Assembly (NCBI GenBank): GCA_963920575.1
Contig: OY986971.1
Span: forward strand, 18,218,492-18,282,491
Direction of reading: 5' to 3'
Source: Narthecium ossifragum
Taxonomy: Eukaryota > Streptophyta > Magnoliopsida > Dioscoreales > Nartheciaceae
DNA length: 64,000 nt
The notes under the pieces are model-generated. The model made no database searches. It had not been told where the DNA came from and worked only from the letters and a program-made list of their open reading frames with translations. Positions 11,060-21,631 of the stretch are shown here, piece by piece (positions within the stretch are counted from its first letter, which is position 1; every line of letters starts with the position of its first letter). A program made the position numbers and the translations under genes.

Positions 11060-12537
11060 CACTGCTCTTTCATGATTTGTGGAGCTATGTACAATTGCTG
11101 GTGAATTAAATGGATTGTCTATGCTGAAACAGGACAGTTAGCTGGATTAGTGTAATTAAGTGGTTTTTAATTATTTAATTAAGCTTCTTCTTGGCTGAGA
11201 TGATCTTCATGATCTTTGGAAGAGATGTGCAAAGTTTGGTTTTAATCCAAGTTATTGTCAATGGGATTTTCATTGATTTATCAAATCTGGATTTTTACTG
11301 AAATTGTAAGTTTTGATCAACTTTCGTTTATCCGATTGATCTAATTTTTGGATATGTGATTCAAGGTGTACGTTTGAGTGAGCACATCAAGTTGCACATC
11401 AATCAGACAGTTAGATTGATAATTATGATTTTCCAGAGTTAGTAGATCATTTGCTCAAATTGGATAAATTGAGTTGTTCGTTATCGCTTTATAATAATGT
11501 TATTATACATGTGTAGGCCCTCTGCTTGCCATGGGGTTGAACCAAGGGGGTCACGCCCCTTGGGATGTGTAGAATAAAATATGCATTTTATCAAGACCCT
11601 TGCAAAGTTCACCCCTTGGCGAGCTGTGTGTTGTGCCTGTCCCTGTGTAATAATTGGCATATTGTTGCATGCCTGAATTGTTATCTATGTGTATGATCAT
11701 ACATGTCTTTGTTTGCATTAGATGCATAAGGATAGGGCGTGGGCAATGGGTTGATCGCCGATCCAAGGCTTTCGGGTAGCTTGGATCTAGCTCTAGGACC
11801 ATCGCGGGTAGCGTGGTCCAGGATCGGATGGTAGTATTCAGTCGATATCGATGATAGGCTTAGATGACTTAAATACATGTTGATCAATGATTTAGAGGTC
11901 GTGTCTGCCTCGAGCCGGTTCTAAGGAGTAGCCGGTGTCCAGTGTCCTATGACCCTTGAGTAGAGGGTGTGCCTACTCAGCGATGCCGTTTCCCGCCTAG
12001 CAGTACCGGTTTCCACGCTTGTGGGTCTGCAGTGTTGGTTTCCTGCATTTAGGGATACACGGTGGGGTTATGGGGCCCCTGTGTACACCCAGGCTTGCTT
12101 GAGGGCGACACTATTGTGTTCCCTCATTTCTGTGTGTCGTAGTGTAGAACCCTACTGAGCTTGGTTGCTCACTCCTATCCGGGCTGCGTTTTGCAGGTGC
12201 AGGCGTTAGATCTTCTTCAGTAGCCCTACCGGGAAGGTGTTTGGTGGCGCGGTGGCGTCTGGCGGTGCTTGAGGAGCGGTGATCGTCTGTTTACCCTTTT
12301 TGTTCGATAGTCTCCTACAGGAGTATGATGTATAAATGTTAATCCTTTTGAGGTTTTGAATTATATCTTTATTATATCATTTGAGGTTTGTGATAATCGT
12401 TTTAATAAGGGTGCTTATGAATTATTTAGGGAAAACAGTAAGCTAGAGGGAACCCTCCCCAAAACTTTTCCGTATTTTGTTAGGTTCTGGTTCGCGTCGT
12501 CCGGCCCGGTTGGGCCTTCGTGGGTCGGGGCGTGACA
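11060..12537 (+). mobile_element. Chromovirus-type LTR, 3' portion (TGTGAGGACC family)
   Basis: It aligns along its length with the solo LTR at 13687-15803, sharing gtgaattaaat, gcgaagtttggt-like, gggcaatgggttgatcgccg-like and gctgcgttttgcagg segments. It ends gggtcggggcgtgaca. The 5' third is missing. It abuts an Athila integrase remnant on the right. Confidence 0.75.
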
Positions 12538-12559
12538 CATTGAGGGATAAAAATATGGC

Positions 12560-12860
12560 ATTTTGCATCATCATCACAAAGGCCTACCTTGACAAGCGGA
12601 TCCTGAAAAAAACGTTTCAAGAAGGGCAGAAAGTCTACCTGTTTGAAGCACGGCTGCACCTACATCCTGGGAAGCTGCGATCACGCTGGACATGCCCCTT
12701 TAACATTAGCAGAATATTTGAGAATGGGGCTACGGAGATTGAAGACCCGAAGGATGGGAGGCTGTTCAAGGTCAGTGGACGGCGCCTGAAGCCGATCCTA
12801 AAGAAGGCGGCCACTAATGAGCATTACGTTCCTCTCATAGACCCTGTCTACGAGGGATGA
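12560..12860 (+). pseudogene. Athila-like integrase C-terminus
   Basis: The frame covers KKTFQEGQKVYLFEARLHLH, then [35 protein letters not shown] and the final LIDPVYEG-stop. It closely parallels 54600-54897 and 21360-21631. This is the SH3-like C-terminal region of a Ty3/gypsy integrase, which binds DNA during insertion. Everything upstream is replaced by the chromovirus LTR, so only the last 90 or so codons remain. It belongs to the element whose 3' LTR starts at 16203. Confidence 0.88.
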
Positions 12861-13686
12861 CCTTTCTACTGTCTATCATTTCAGTTTTTTATTGGGTTAG
12901 GTTGCTTTAGGCTATTTGCATTCATTCTCATTTCCTTTTGTTTGCTATCTTATGTTTTTTTAGGATGTTTGGACCACCGTCTACCTTGCTTGAGAGCTTT
13001 GGCCAACCATTCTGCGGATGTGACATTCGGCCACCCTGAGTAGCCTTGGGAAGGATTTCATCAATTCTGTCTGTTCTATCTAATATTTAAGCCAGCATCC
13101 CGTTTTGTTCTCTTGCCATGATTAGCACACATTGAGGACAATGTGAATTTTCGGTTGGGGGGTGTGGGCATACGTGACTTCATGCATGCCACCTTATTAA
13201 GTTCAACAGTATTAGATTAAGCATGATTGTATAAATTGTGCATGAGTCAGAAATTTTTATGCTTATCATACATGTTGCTTCATATGGGTCTAACTGATGC
13301 ATGGATGGCATGTCTAATAACTTGAAGGTAGGATATTCTGTGATTCACACACATCACTCTATGTGCAGTAGCAATCATGTCCACCGGAGGGATAGGCATG
13401 TTAGTCTTAATCTGGATAGTCATCTTAGCCTTTGGCTTTATATGTGAGAAAAATTGAGAATCTGGAGCTGGATTCGTAGTCGCTGGATTCGACTCTTGAG
13501 CCTGAGGAGTGTTCTACACTGAGTGCCTTAAAGCCGTATGGTTTGGGGAGTCACTAGCTCGAGGTCGTTACATGGATCCCATTGTAGCTTAAGGGATCTC
13601 AGTTATGCCTGTAAAAATAAAAATAAAAACCATTAAGTGTTTTGCTAAGTAACCGGGTCTCTGTGCCTCAAGAAGCGGAGAGTGCT

Positions 13687-15803
13687 TGTGAGGACCCGTT
13701 CCTCTAACCTGCCTTGACTAAGTTGGTCGGGGCCATGCCCTGTTGGCTTGTTTCCGTGTCGAGCGCGATCTAGTTGATCGCATTGTTGCTTCTGGACCCC
13801 AAGAGAAATTTGGTAAATTACACCTCGGCGGTTGGTTTCACACCTGTGTAGTGCACACACATCTCTATGATTGTTATATGTGCTTGTTAGAATATTAGGT
13901 GAACTCAGAATCGAAAGATCGGAGTTCGGACGTTCGAAAGTTGTCTTTGGGACAGCTGTCAGCCTAGAACCGATCGGCCTCTCTTGGGAGTGATCGGTCG
14001 GGTTCGATGTCGGCATCGTTTTTGACATGTCCGAATAAAGACGCCGAACCGACATAGGCCGATCGGTCGCAAGCCACTGATTGGACTCGGGTCTATATAA
14101 GACTCGCGACCTTCCCCTGTTTCCTATTTTTCTTCTTCCCTCTTCTTCTCTCCTCTGATCCGAGGTTTGGGATTGTTGCTATTCTTTGGGGAGCTTTCCA
14201 GGAGCTAGAGGAAGAAATCTACACCCTCCTTGGACGGTTTAATTGGTAATTAAAATGGATTAGCTTAGTAAGTTAGGATTCATCATTTAGCATTGTTTTG
14301 TTGTTCTTTTGTTGTTTAATTGATTGTTCTTCAATTAAAATTTGCTAGCTGATGCTTGGTAGCTTCATTAGCACCTGATTAAAGTTTGGTAGGATTTGGT
14401 TTGGATCTGATATGGATTTAAGCAAGTTTTCATCATGTTGTTTTCAGATTTTCTGGAGTAATTGGAACCGTGGTGTTCTGATGTGATTTCTGAGTTATAC
14501 TTACATGATATCAGTTGATTTTCTCTGAGTTAAATTTCATTTCTAACTGGTTTCATGATTTTTAGAGCTACGTAGAATTTCAGGTGAATTAAATAGTATC
14601 TATGTGCTGAAACATGACAGTCAGTTTAATTTGAGGAATTAAGTGGTTTTTTGTTATTTAATTGAGCTGCTTATTGGAGGAGATGATCCCAGTGATGTTT
14701 CGAAGGGATCTGCGAAGTTTGGTTTCAATTCGAGTTGCTTTTGATAGAATTATGCATCATTTACAGAATCTGCATTTTTACCGAAATTATAGGTTTTGAA
14801 ATGATTTGGTTTTTCTGATCGACTTAGTTTTTGGATATTTGATACGGGGTATGCCCTTGAGTAGGCATATCACGTTTCATGTCGATCGGATGGCTAGATT
14901 TAAAGATAGAATTTTTCGAGGTTTGTTGTATAATTGGTTTGATTTCAATAACTCGATTATTTTAATCTTTTCTTAGTTATATATTATTATATCTGTGTAA
15001 GCCCGTGCGTGGCTTGTGGTTGAACCAGGGGATGGGTTAATCGCCGATCCGGGTGCATGGGCAGCTCGGATCTAGCCTTAGGACCGAGGCTGGGTAGCAA
15101 GGTCTAGGGTTTTAATCTGTTATAGTAAATCTGATGAGTTAAGGTTAATGTCCAGTCGACTGCAATTATATTGATTGAGGTATAGAGGTTGTCCTACGTT
15201 TTAGGCTCAGTCTCAGTTTGATCATTAGGGGGAGTCACGTATCGCTCTGGGTCCTACCCCTATTGTTTCAGCGCCGGTGCGCTTGTTTGAGAGGGACGAC
15301 TGTTGATGGTACCAGAGGTCATCAGCGTGCATGCCCTGGGGTAGGCGGTGTACGTGACGTGTGTTTCCCCTAGAGATGGATGGAACCTGGGAATTTACTG
15401 TTTCCCTTCCTTTGTGAGCGTCGTAGTATAGAATATTGCTGAGCTTATTGCTCACTCCTACCCGAGCTGCGTTTTGCAGGTGGAGGCGTCAGCTCCACAT
15501 GACAGGAACATGGTGGCGTGTCGGCTTCTGGAGAGGCTGAAGGACTTGGGGTCTAGTTACATTTTTTTGGGATGATAAATGTATAATTTCCTTTAGCAAG
15601 GAATTTTGAGATAGTTATAATATGATATTTTGGAGTTAGTCTTGTATCAGAATATTGAATCATATTAGAGATCTTAATTTTGTCCCCATATTAATTGTTA
15701 ATTTATTTGATTTAGTATATTATAAATGCGTCACATGTAGATTGAATAGATTAGGAGCCCTCATGCCCCAAACCGGATGGGTTTTCTAGGTCGGGGTGTG
15801 ACA
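13687..15803 (+). mobile_element. Solo LTR, chromovirus type, TSD GTGCT
   Basis: The 2117-bp unit starts TGTGAGGACCCGTTCCTC and ends GGTCGGGGTGTGACA. GTGCT flanks it at 13682-13686 and 15804-15808, and the flanks rejoin as gagagtgctcgtgtaaaaagg, as found uninterrupted at 22456. It carries ccgatcggcc/gatcggtcgg palindromes near 13970-14070 and a ctatataag TATA box at about 14092. Confidence 0.93.
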
Positions 15804-16190
15804 GTGCTCGTGTAAAAAGGCAAAATAGTTGGTAGTTATCTATATAAAAAAGAAGAAGCTTATGCTTTAGTGGGTAGCGAGGGTTGGGTGATCTTCCAGA
15901 GAAAGGTTAGTTTGCTTAGACTAATGGTGGATGGAAGTTGCCCCTACATGTAGCTCTTACTTGTCACGTCACAGGTACCTTGTTGGATGGGAATTAGCAT
16001 GTCTGAAGTGTTGATGTTAGCTTCATGCCCTAGTGTGTCTGAGAGCATGGGAGTTTTCGTGCTCTGTACTACTGAGAGCATTGTTGGCTTGATAAGGTAG
16101 CATTCATATTGTGTGTTCCTGGAGCCCTAACCACTTGTGTGCTTTATTCTATCATGGTGCGCTTTAATTGCTAGAGACTAGCAATAAGCT

Positions 16191-16202
16191 GGTTGGGGGG
16201 TG
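16191..16202 (+). other. 3' polypurine tract of Athila
   Basis: ggttggggggtg directly precedes the LTR start TGATGAGTGCG at 16203. It would prime plus-strand DNA synthesis. The same tract precedes the LTRs at 22865 and 56128. Confidence 0.8.
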
Positions 16203-16803
16203 TGATGAGTGCGTGAAAGTGCACTCTGAACAGCCTTATCACTAGTCCAATTGCTAGATTCTTCATTCTTAATTAGCCTCTTTAGTATTGTTTTACACTT
16301 ATATGATGCTTCACAAAGCTTGTTGAAAAATGTAGGAAATAGGCGTCAAAAGGAGCAAAGAAGGTGAAAAGATTACATGGGTCAACTTCAAACATTAAAC
16401 TGTACATTCTCAAGAAGAACCAGATAATATTTCCTATATGGTTAGAAAGCTTTGTGATGAGTGCATGAAAGTGCACTCTGAACAACCTTAAAACCATCTC
16501 AATTGCTAGATTATTATCCTTAATCAGCATCTTTATTACTATTTTTATATCTATATGTTGCTTCACATGGTTGTTTGGAAAATGCAGGAAATTGGAGCTA
16601 AAAGAAGCTGAAAAGAGTATATGGATCAACTTCAACAATTAATTTGTACCTGCTCATGAAGAATCAGATGATGTGCCATATATGGTTGGAAAGCTCTTGA
16701 AGTCTAGATTCTGGGGAATTTTACGGTTCGTGATTCCGAGTTTCCTAGAAGAAGTTACGGCAATTTCAGTACCGATGCGCAGTCTGAATGGCAGAAAGGA
16801 AAA

Positions 16804-17175
16804 TAAGCTGGAAGTCCGAGCGATCCGCCGATCGATCGGACCTGACAAAATCGTGACAGAACATGCGTTATTTGGCTGAATATGATCCGATCGATCCCTC
16901 CTTCGCTCCCATAGGGTCCGATCGATCCGACACCAATGGTCCGATCGATCGGACTCGGAAAAAGTCAAAAACAGCGGATTTTTACTCAACCAATCGATCC
17001 AACATACATAATCCGATCGATCGGACTTGGGAATTAAAGGGTGACAGAACGTATGCTTTTTAAAGGAGCAGAGTTCGATCGATCCGTCCATCGATCGGAC
17101 ATGGGCGAAGCTAGAAGATTGGAGATCTCAAGAGACCGATCGATCCAACATCCCGAGAAGGATCGATCGGACTTG
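16804..17175. repeat. TCGA-core palindrome array (CGATCGATCGG type)
   Basis: GATCGATC centres are paired 23 bp apart: sites starting at 16920 and 16943, 16992 and 17015, 17138 and 17161. A tighter pair 12 bp apart occurs at 17079 and 17091. The array ends about 60 bp upstream of the TATA box. It is repeated almost unchanged at 23230-23592 and 56500-56850. Confidence 0.85.
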
Positions 17176-17579
17176 CCCAGTGACGAAAATCAACGGTTTT
17201 GATTAATCCGAGTTTACTAATTCTTGGACCCTATAAATAGGAAACTTAGGGCTAATAAAGGGGGACTTCTTGGACGTTTTTGGAGGCTCTTTTCTGGGTG
17301 TTTCTCAAGGGAAAAAGATGGAGACATCTCCATCTATGGCCGAGTAATCCGCGGGCATGGCGGACGGATGATCTAGCGAGGACTAGGGCTTCTTCTCCAA
17401 CAATGGTTCATAGATTTTAAGCTTTATTGTTAAACTCTTTTCTATGTATTGGATCTTTAAATATTATTTTCAGATTATAGATTTCTATGTGGATGATTAA
17501 TATTATGAATCCAGTCATGCTTCTTTCATGATCTTATAATCCCGTAGTCTTCTCTTTTGATTCTCCTACCGAGTCTTGC

Positions 17580-17810
17580 GAGACCTTTGCTATACATTGC
17601 CCGTAGTGACAGCTGGTATTGTATATTCTTAGGGATCTGGTAAGACAAGGTTGGGGCTCTATCCCGTGAGATCTTTGCTATGCATTGCCGATTGTGAGAG
17701 TTGGTATTGTGTATTCTTAGGGATCCGGTTAGAGTTAGGGCTTTGTCCCGATGAACTTTTGCTGCGCGTTGCCTGTAGTGACAGCCGGTATCGTGTATTC
17801 TTAGGTTTGG
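17580..17810 (+). repeat. Three ~85-bp tandem repeats in the LTR R/U5 part
   Basis: Units starting near 17580, 17668 and 17750 share tttgctatgcattgcc-like, gtgacagc-ggtat and gtgtattcttaggga segments. The same triplet occurs in the other Athila LTRs (for example 24000-24225, 57235-57450). It lies downstream of the TATA box, so it would be in the transcript. Confidence 0.8.
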
Positions 17811-18209
17811 TTGGATGAAGTTAGAACAATAAAAAGGAAGAACCAATCATAGGAAGAGACATTTATATATTTTATCAGATTCATAATTCTATATCTTCCG
17901 GTTAAGGCGATTGGGATGTGAATCCCTTAACTGAGTATTATATGGACCATTGAGAAGAGAAGAGCCTAAATCCGAGTGACGTGATTCCTGAAGCCTAGCC
18001 TTATCAAAAGCCTGATATCTTTAGTTAACATTACATTATCATTAATAGTTTGATCTAATTTAGTTTAATTAGCTTTCTTGATTGTCTTCAATATATTATT
18101 ATTTGTATTTCTGGATCTTTCCTGCTTGTCTCTCTGTGGGATTCGACCTCTCTTATGCTGTACTGCACCGCGACCGCTGTGCGTGACACATTTGAGAGAC
18201 ATCAAAAAT

Positions 18210-18227
18210 TGGCGCCGTTGCCGGGGA
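18210..18227 (+). other. Primer binding site, tRNA-Asp
   Basis: tggcgccgttgccgggga, 5 bp after the LTR, is the complement of the 3' end of plant tRNA-Asp. This primer is typical of Athila-type gypsy elements. Confidence 0.88.
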
Positions 18228-18435
18228 GACGGTTCAGAAAAGCGCCAGAATTATCAGATTACGATGATTGAAGACATCGAAGGCGGTAACTTTGTTCCTT
18301 TTTCTTTGGATTTTTATTTCTTTTTCTTTAGTTTTCTTTATTTTCTTTTTAGTTTTATTTTGATTTTTCGTTTTATTTTTACTTGCTAAAAAAAAAACTG
18401 ACCAAAAAAAAAAAAACTGAAAAAAAAAAGAAAAG

Positions 18436-20088
18436 ATGAAAAATGAATTATATCAAGACTATTTGAGATCATGTTCTATGAAGTCGAGAGATGGAATGTC
18501 TCAAACAACAGTTCGTAAGAAAAGTATATACGAATTGAGCTTGGAGAATCGAACGAGTCATGTTTCTGTCAATGAGTATCTTCCTACTTATATGATTAAC
18601 GCATTGAAAAGAAAGATTTCATCCTTTGCACAAAAGAATGATGAGACATTATGTGATGCATGGCAGCGATTTATCAGTTTAATAGCTTCATGCCCTCAAC
18701 ATGGTTATCCTAATTGGCGTTTAGTTAGCTATTTTTATTATGGATTAACTGAGCATGAACGTCAAATTCTTGAAACAAGATGCAGGGGTGAGTTTTTGCA
18801 GATTGATCCAGATGAAGCTATGAAGCACTTGAATGAGCTTGTTGAGACAAATCTTACACAGACGATTCCGGAGCGTTGGGATGATTATCGTGGTCATATC
18901 GATGCCAAACCCTACAAGCATCCCAATGTCACCTTAACGTCCAACAGCTATCTGCAACCCAATGAGCCTTTCTACTCTTATCCTAGTGCTTATGATGATT
19001 ATGTGCATGATACTTATGTTGCTACTTCCCATGATGTGGATGTTGATGAGCCTAACACGTATGATGCATGTGTCGATGACTTTAGTGCTTATGATGCATA
19101 CATCTATGATTTTAATGCTTATGGTGCACATGCTCAAGATGTTCATGTTGATGATGCATATGCTCATGACTGTAGTGCTAGTATGCTTGTTCAAAATTCT
19201 AGTCCTATTGATGCACAAGCTATTGATTCTAGTATGTGTGATGCATATGTACATGATTTTAGCACTCCTACGCATGTTCATGATACTAACATTCACTATG
19301 CATATGCTCATGATTCCAATGTTAGTAATGCACATGTTCATGCTTCTGATGCTGATGATACACATGTTTCGGCTCAACTTTCTATGGCAGAGATTTTGGA
19401 CTTACTTAAGGAGGCTAAAACCAAGCCTAATTTTGACTCTTTCATTCTGCAGTTACTTATGAAGGATGAGGAGAAAGCACGCCAACTATGCGAGGTAATC
19501 ACATCTTTTAGCGTGCATGAAGTTGGATGGACACATCATATGGAAGAAGACAAAGTACTCCAGTACGGGCCGACCAGCAACGAGGAAGATCTAGACGACT
19601 TCCAATACCACCAGGACCAGGTATTCGTTGAACTTCCATCGGCTGAACTTCAAGTCATTGCTTCTAAGCCGCGAGGTATATTTCCAGTGTTTATTTCATC
19701 TCCTTGGATAGTCAGGAAGAACATGACCTTGATAGATATTTTTAAACTTCGACGGATTTATTTCAGATTTTGTGATCTCACCATCCTTGACCACGAGCAT
19801 GATGGCATTATTGATAGGTCATTGAATGAGTCACTGATGCTTGAACACAATGATGACACATATTTCGATTTGGGAGATCCAAGTATCTTGTTTATTGGAG
19901 TTGGAATGCAAAAGCTAGTTCTCCCACTTGTCATATACCACTTGGATTTACATGGTACATTACCCTTGGTGATACTACTAAGGTTAACCTTTCAGGTCAT
20001 GGCACTTACTGATTTTGCATATCATCGTGCTAGGGCACGGCCGCCAAGGGCGCGATTAAAAATCCTTGTCTTATATATAGTAGTTTAG
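18436..20088 (+). CDS. 550-codon ORF: partial gag fused to a D/H/Y-rich repeat domain
   Basis: The frame is uninterrupted for 550 codons, unlike the decayed pol after it. Residues about 50-140 (NALKRKISSFAQKNDETL, GYPNWRLVSYFYYGLTEHER) match the C-terminal half of the Athila capsid at 50290-50540, at roughly half identity. The N-terminal capsid half is missing. Residues about 175-315 are a degenerate acidic repeat built on phrases like YDAYVHDF and DAYAHD, made of Asp, His, Tyr and Ala. Residues about 316-550 (from MAEILDLLKEAKTKPNFDSF) match no family I know. There is no zinc knuckle or protease. Openness inside the repeat is weak evidence, because other frames are also open there; the flanking parts are stronger. 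It may encode a modified gag; function is unknown. Confidence 0.65.
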   Translation: MKNELYQDYLRSCSMKSRDGMSQTTVRKKSIYELSLENRTSHVSVNEYLPTYMINALKRKISSFAQKNDETLCDAWQRFISLIASCPQHGYPNWRLVSYFYYGLTEHERQILETRCRGEFLQIDPDEAMKHLNELVETNLTQTIPERWDDYRGHIDAKPYKHPNVTLTSNSYLQPNEPFYSYPSAYDDYVHDTYVATSHDVDVDEPNTYDACVDDFSAYDAYIYDFNAYGAHAQDVHVDDAYAHDCSASMLVQNSSPIDAQAIDSSMCDAYVHDFSTPTHVHDTNIHYAYAHDSNVSNAHVHASDADDTHVSAQLSMAEILDLLKEAKTKPNFDSFILQLLMKDEEKARQLCEVITSFSVHEVGWTHHMEEDKVLQYGPTSNEEDLDDFQYHQDQVFVELPSAELQVIASKPRGIFPVFISSPWIVRKNMTLIDIFKLRRIYFRFCDLTILDHEHDGIIDRSLNESLMLEHNDDTYFDLGDPSILFIGVGMQKLVLPLVIYHLDLHGTLPLVILLRLTFQVMALTDFAYHRARARPPRARLKILVLYIVV

Positions 20089-20223
20089 TTTGCTCGATTG
20101 GCTTACTTGTATGCTTGAGAATGCTTGAGTTATTTTTATGTTGTGTGCTTGCATGTTTGCTTGTGTTTTTGGTTTGTTTTGCTTTTGTTTTTAGGTGCTC
20201 GAGCAGCCCCCGCTTTCCCTTGA

Positions 20224-21631
20224 AGAATGTTGTCGTTGACCACCTATCAAGATTGATGGTGGAAGTAGCTGACAATGAGCCACCAATTATGGATGATTTC
20301 CCTGATGAGCAACTCTTTTCAGTTGCACGGCTGCCCTGGTACGCGCACATTGTTAATTACTTAGCAACAGGTGAGATCCCTTCCTTTTGGAGTGCGCAGG
20401 ATAAGCGTAGATTTTTTTTGTTGAGGTAAAGAAATTTTATTGGGATGATCCTTGTCTGTTTAAGTATTGTCCTGACCAGCTTATGCGCCGTTGTGTCCCT
20501 GATTATGAAATCAAAAGCATCATTACATTCTGTCACTCTCATGCATGTGGAGGCCATTTTTCGATGAAAAAGACTGCTGCTAAAATTCTTCAATGTGGTT
20601 TTTACTGGCCTACTATGTTTCGTGATGTTAATATTTTCTGCAAATCCTATGATAGATGCCTAACACTAGGAGCTTTATCTAGGAAACATATGATGCCTTT
20701 GAACCCCATTCAAGCTGTAGAGATTTTTGATTGTTGGGGTACAGACTTTATGGGACCCTTCCCTTCTTCTTTTGGCTATTTATATATATTGTTGGCTGTG
20801 GAATACGTGTCTAAGTGGGTGGAGGCTATTGCATGTAGGAATAATGATCATTCCACTGTCATCAAGTTTCTTAAAGAGCATGTTTTGTCTAGATTTGGTA
20901 CTCCTAGGGTCATTATTAGTGACCAAGGATCCCATTTTTGTAACCGCTCTTTTGAGGCTTTGATGCGTAGGTATGGAGTTACACATAAGATTTCCACTGC
21001 TTATCATCCACAGACGAATGGCCAAGCTGAATTAGCCAATAGAGAGATAAAGCAAATCCTGGAGAAGACAGTGAGCCCCAACCGAAAGGACTGGTCCTTG
21101 AGGCTATCAGACGCGTTGTGGGCATATCGCACTGCCTACAAGACTACCTTGGGGATGTCGCCGTTTCGCCTTATTTATGGAAAACCATGTCATCTTCCAG
21201 TTGAATTAGAACATAAGGCATATTGGGCTATTAAGTCACTAAATCTTACTTTGGATGCTGCAGGTCAGGAATGAAAACTCCAGCTGTCTGAGCTAGAGGA
21301 ACTCAGGAACGATGCTTATGAGAGTTCTAGGATTTTCAAGGCAAAGACAAAGGCCTACCATGACAAGAAGATCTTGCGGAAGACGTTTCAAGTCGGACAG
21401 CAAGCTTATATGTATGACGCACGACGGCATCTTCATCCTGGAAAGCTGAGATCACGCTGGACAGGCCCCTTCACCATTAGCAGAATATTTGAGAATGGGG
21501 CTGTGGAAGTTGAAGACCCAAAGGATGGGAGATTATTTACGGTTAATGGACAGCGTTTGAAACAGATTCCAGAGAAAGCGGACCCTGAGGAGCACACCGT
21601 TTCTCTCGTAGACCCTGTCTACGAGGGATGA
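20224..21631 (+). pseudogene. Athila RNase H end and integrase remnant
   Basis: It starts with the linker after RNase H (VVVDHLSRLMVEVADNEPPI) and covers integrase. The HHCC zinc finger is at about 20524-20660, but its third or fourth ligand region reads CKSYDRC where the sister copy has CKSCDRC, losing a Cys. The D-D-E core follows: [21 protein letters not shown] and [14 protein letters not shown]. The C-terminus ends DPVYEG. A run of eight T at 20412 (six in the sister copy) shifts the frame, and CGA to TGA makes a stop at 21272. Integrase would insert element DNA; this copy cannot. Confidence 0.9.

Larger units (their letters stand above)
12861..16202 (+). mobile_element. Athila 3' noncoding region, split by a solo LTR
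   Basis: It matches the pol-to-LTR spacers at 21632-22864 and 54898-56127. It has the lone ggttggggggtg block at 13153, the ctaagtaaccgggtctctg block at about 13644, and the true 3' polypurine tract at 16191-16202 just before the LTR. A solo LTR (13687-15803) interrupts it. There is no env-like reading frame. Confidence 0.8.
16455..18204 (+). mobile_element. 5' LTR of the non-autonomous Athila
   Basis: 1750 bp, TGATGAGTGCATG to TTTGAGAGACATCA. The CGATCGATCG palindrome array (16804-17175) is followed by a TATA box (ctataaatag, 17231-17240) and three tandem repeats (17580-17810). Confidence 0.93.

Noticed and set aside
12477..12560. Start of a gene at 12477
   Set aside because: The frame begins inside the LTR end and only becomes meaningful at the integrase remnant.
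18934..19462. Extra ORFs (minus-strand 147 codons, plus-strand 166 codons) in the repeat of the 550-codon ORF
   Set aside because: They overlap the low-complexity repeat and show only Met/Ile/Leu-rich text; only the frame linked to gag has homology support.
20044..20224. An intron between the 550-codon ORF and the integrase remnant (a tttgtttttag acceptor-like site at about 20193)
   Set aside because: There is no convincing donor or conserved spliced frame; a pyrimidine-rich stretch in AT-rich DNA is expected by chance.
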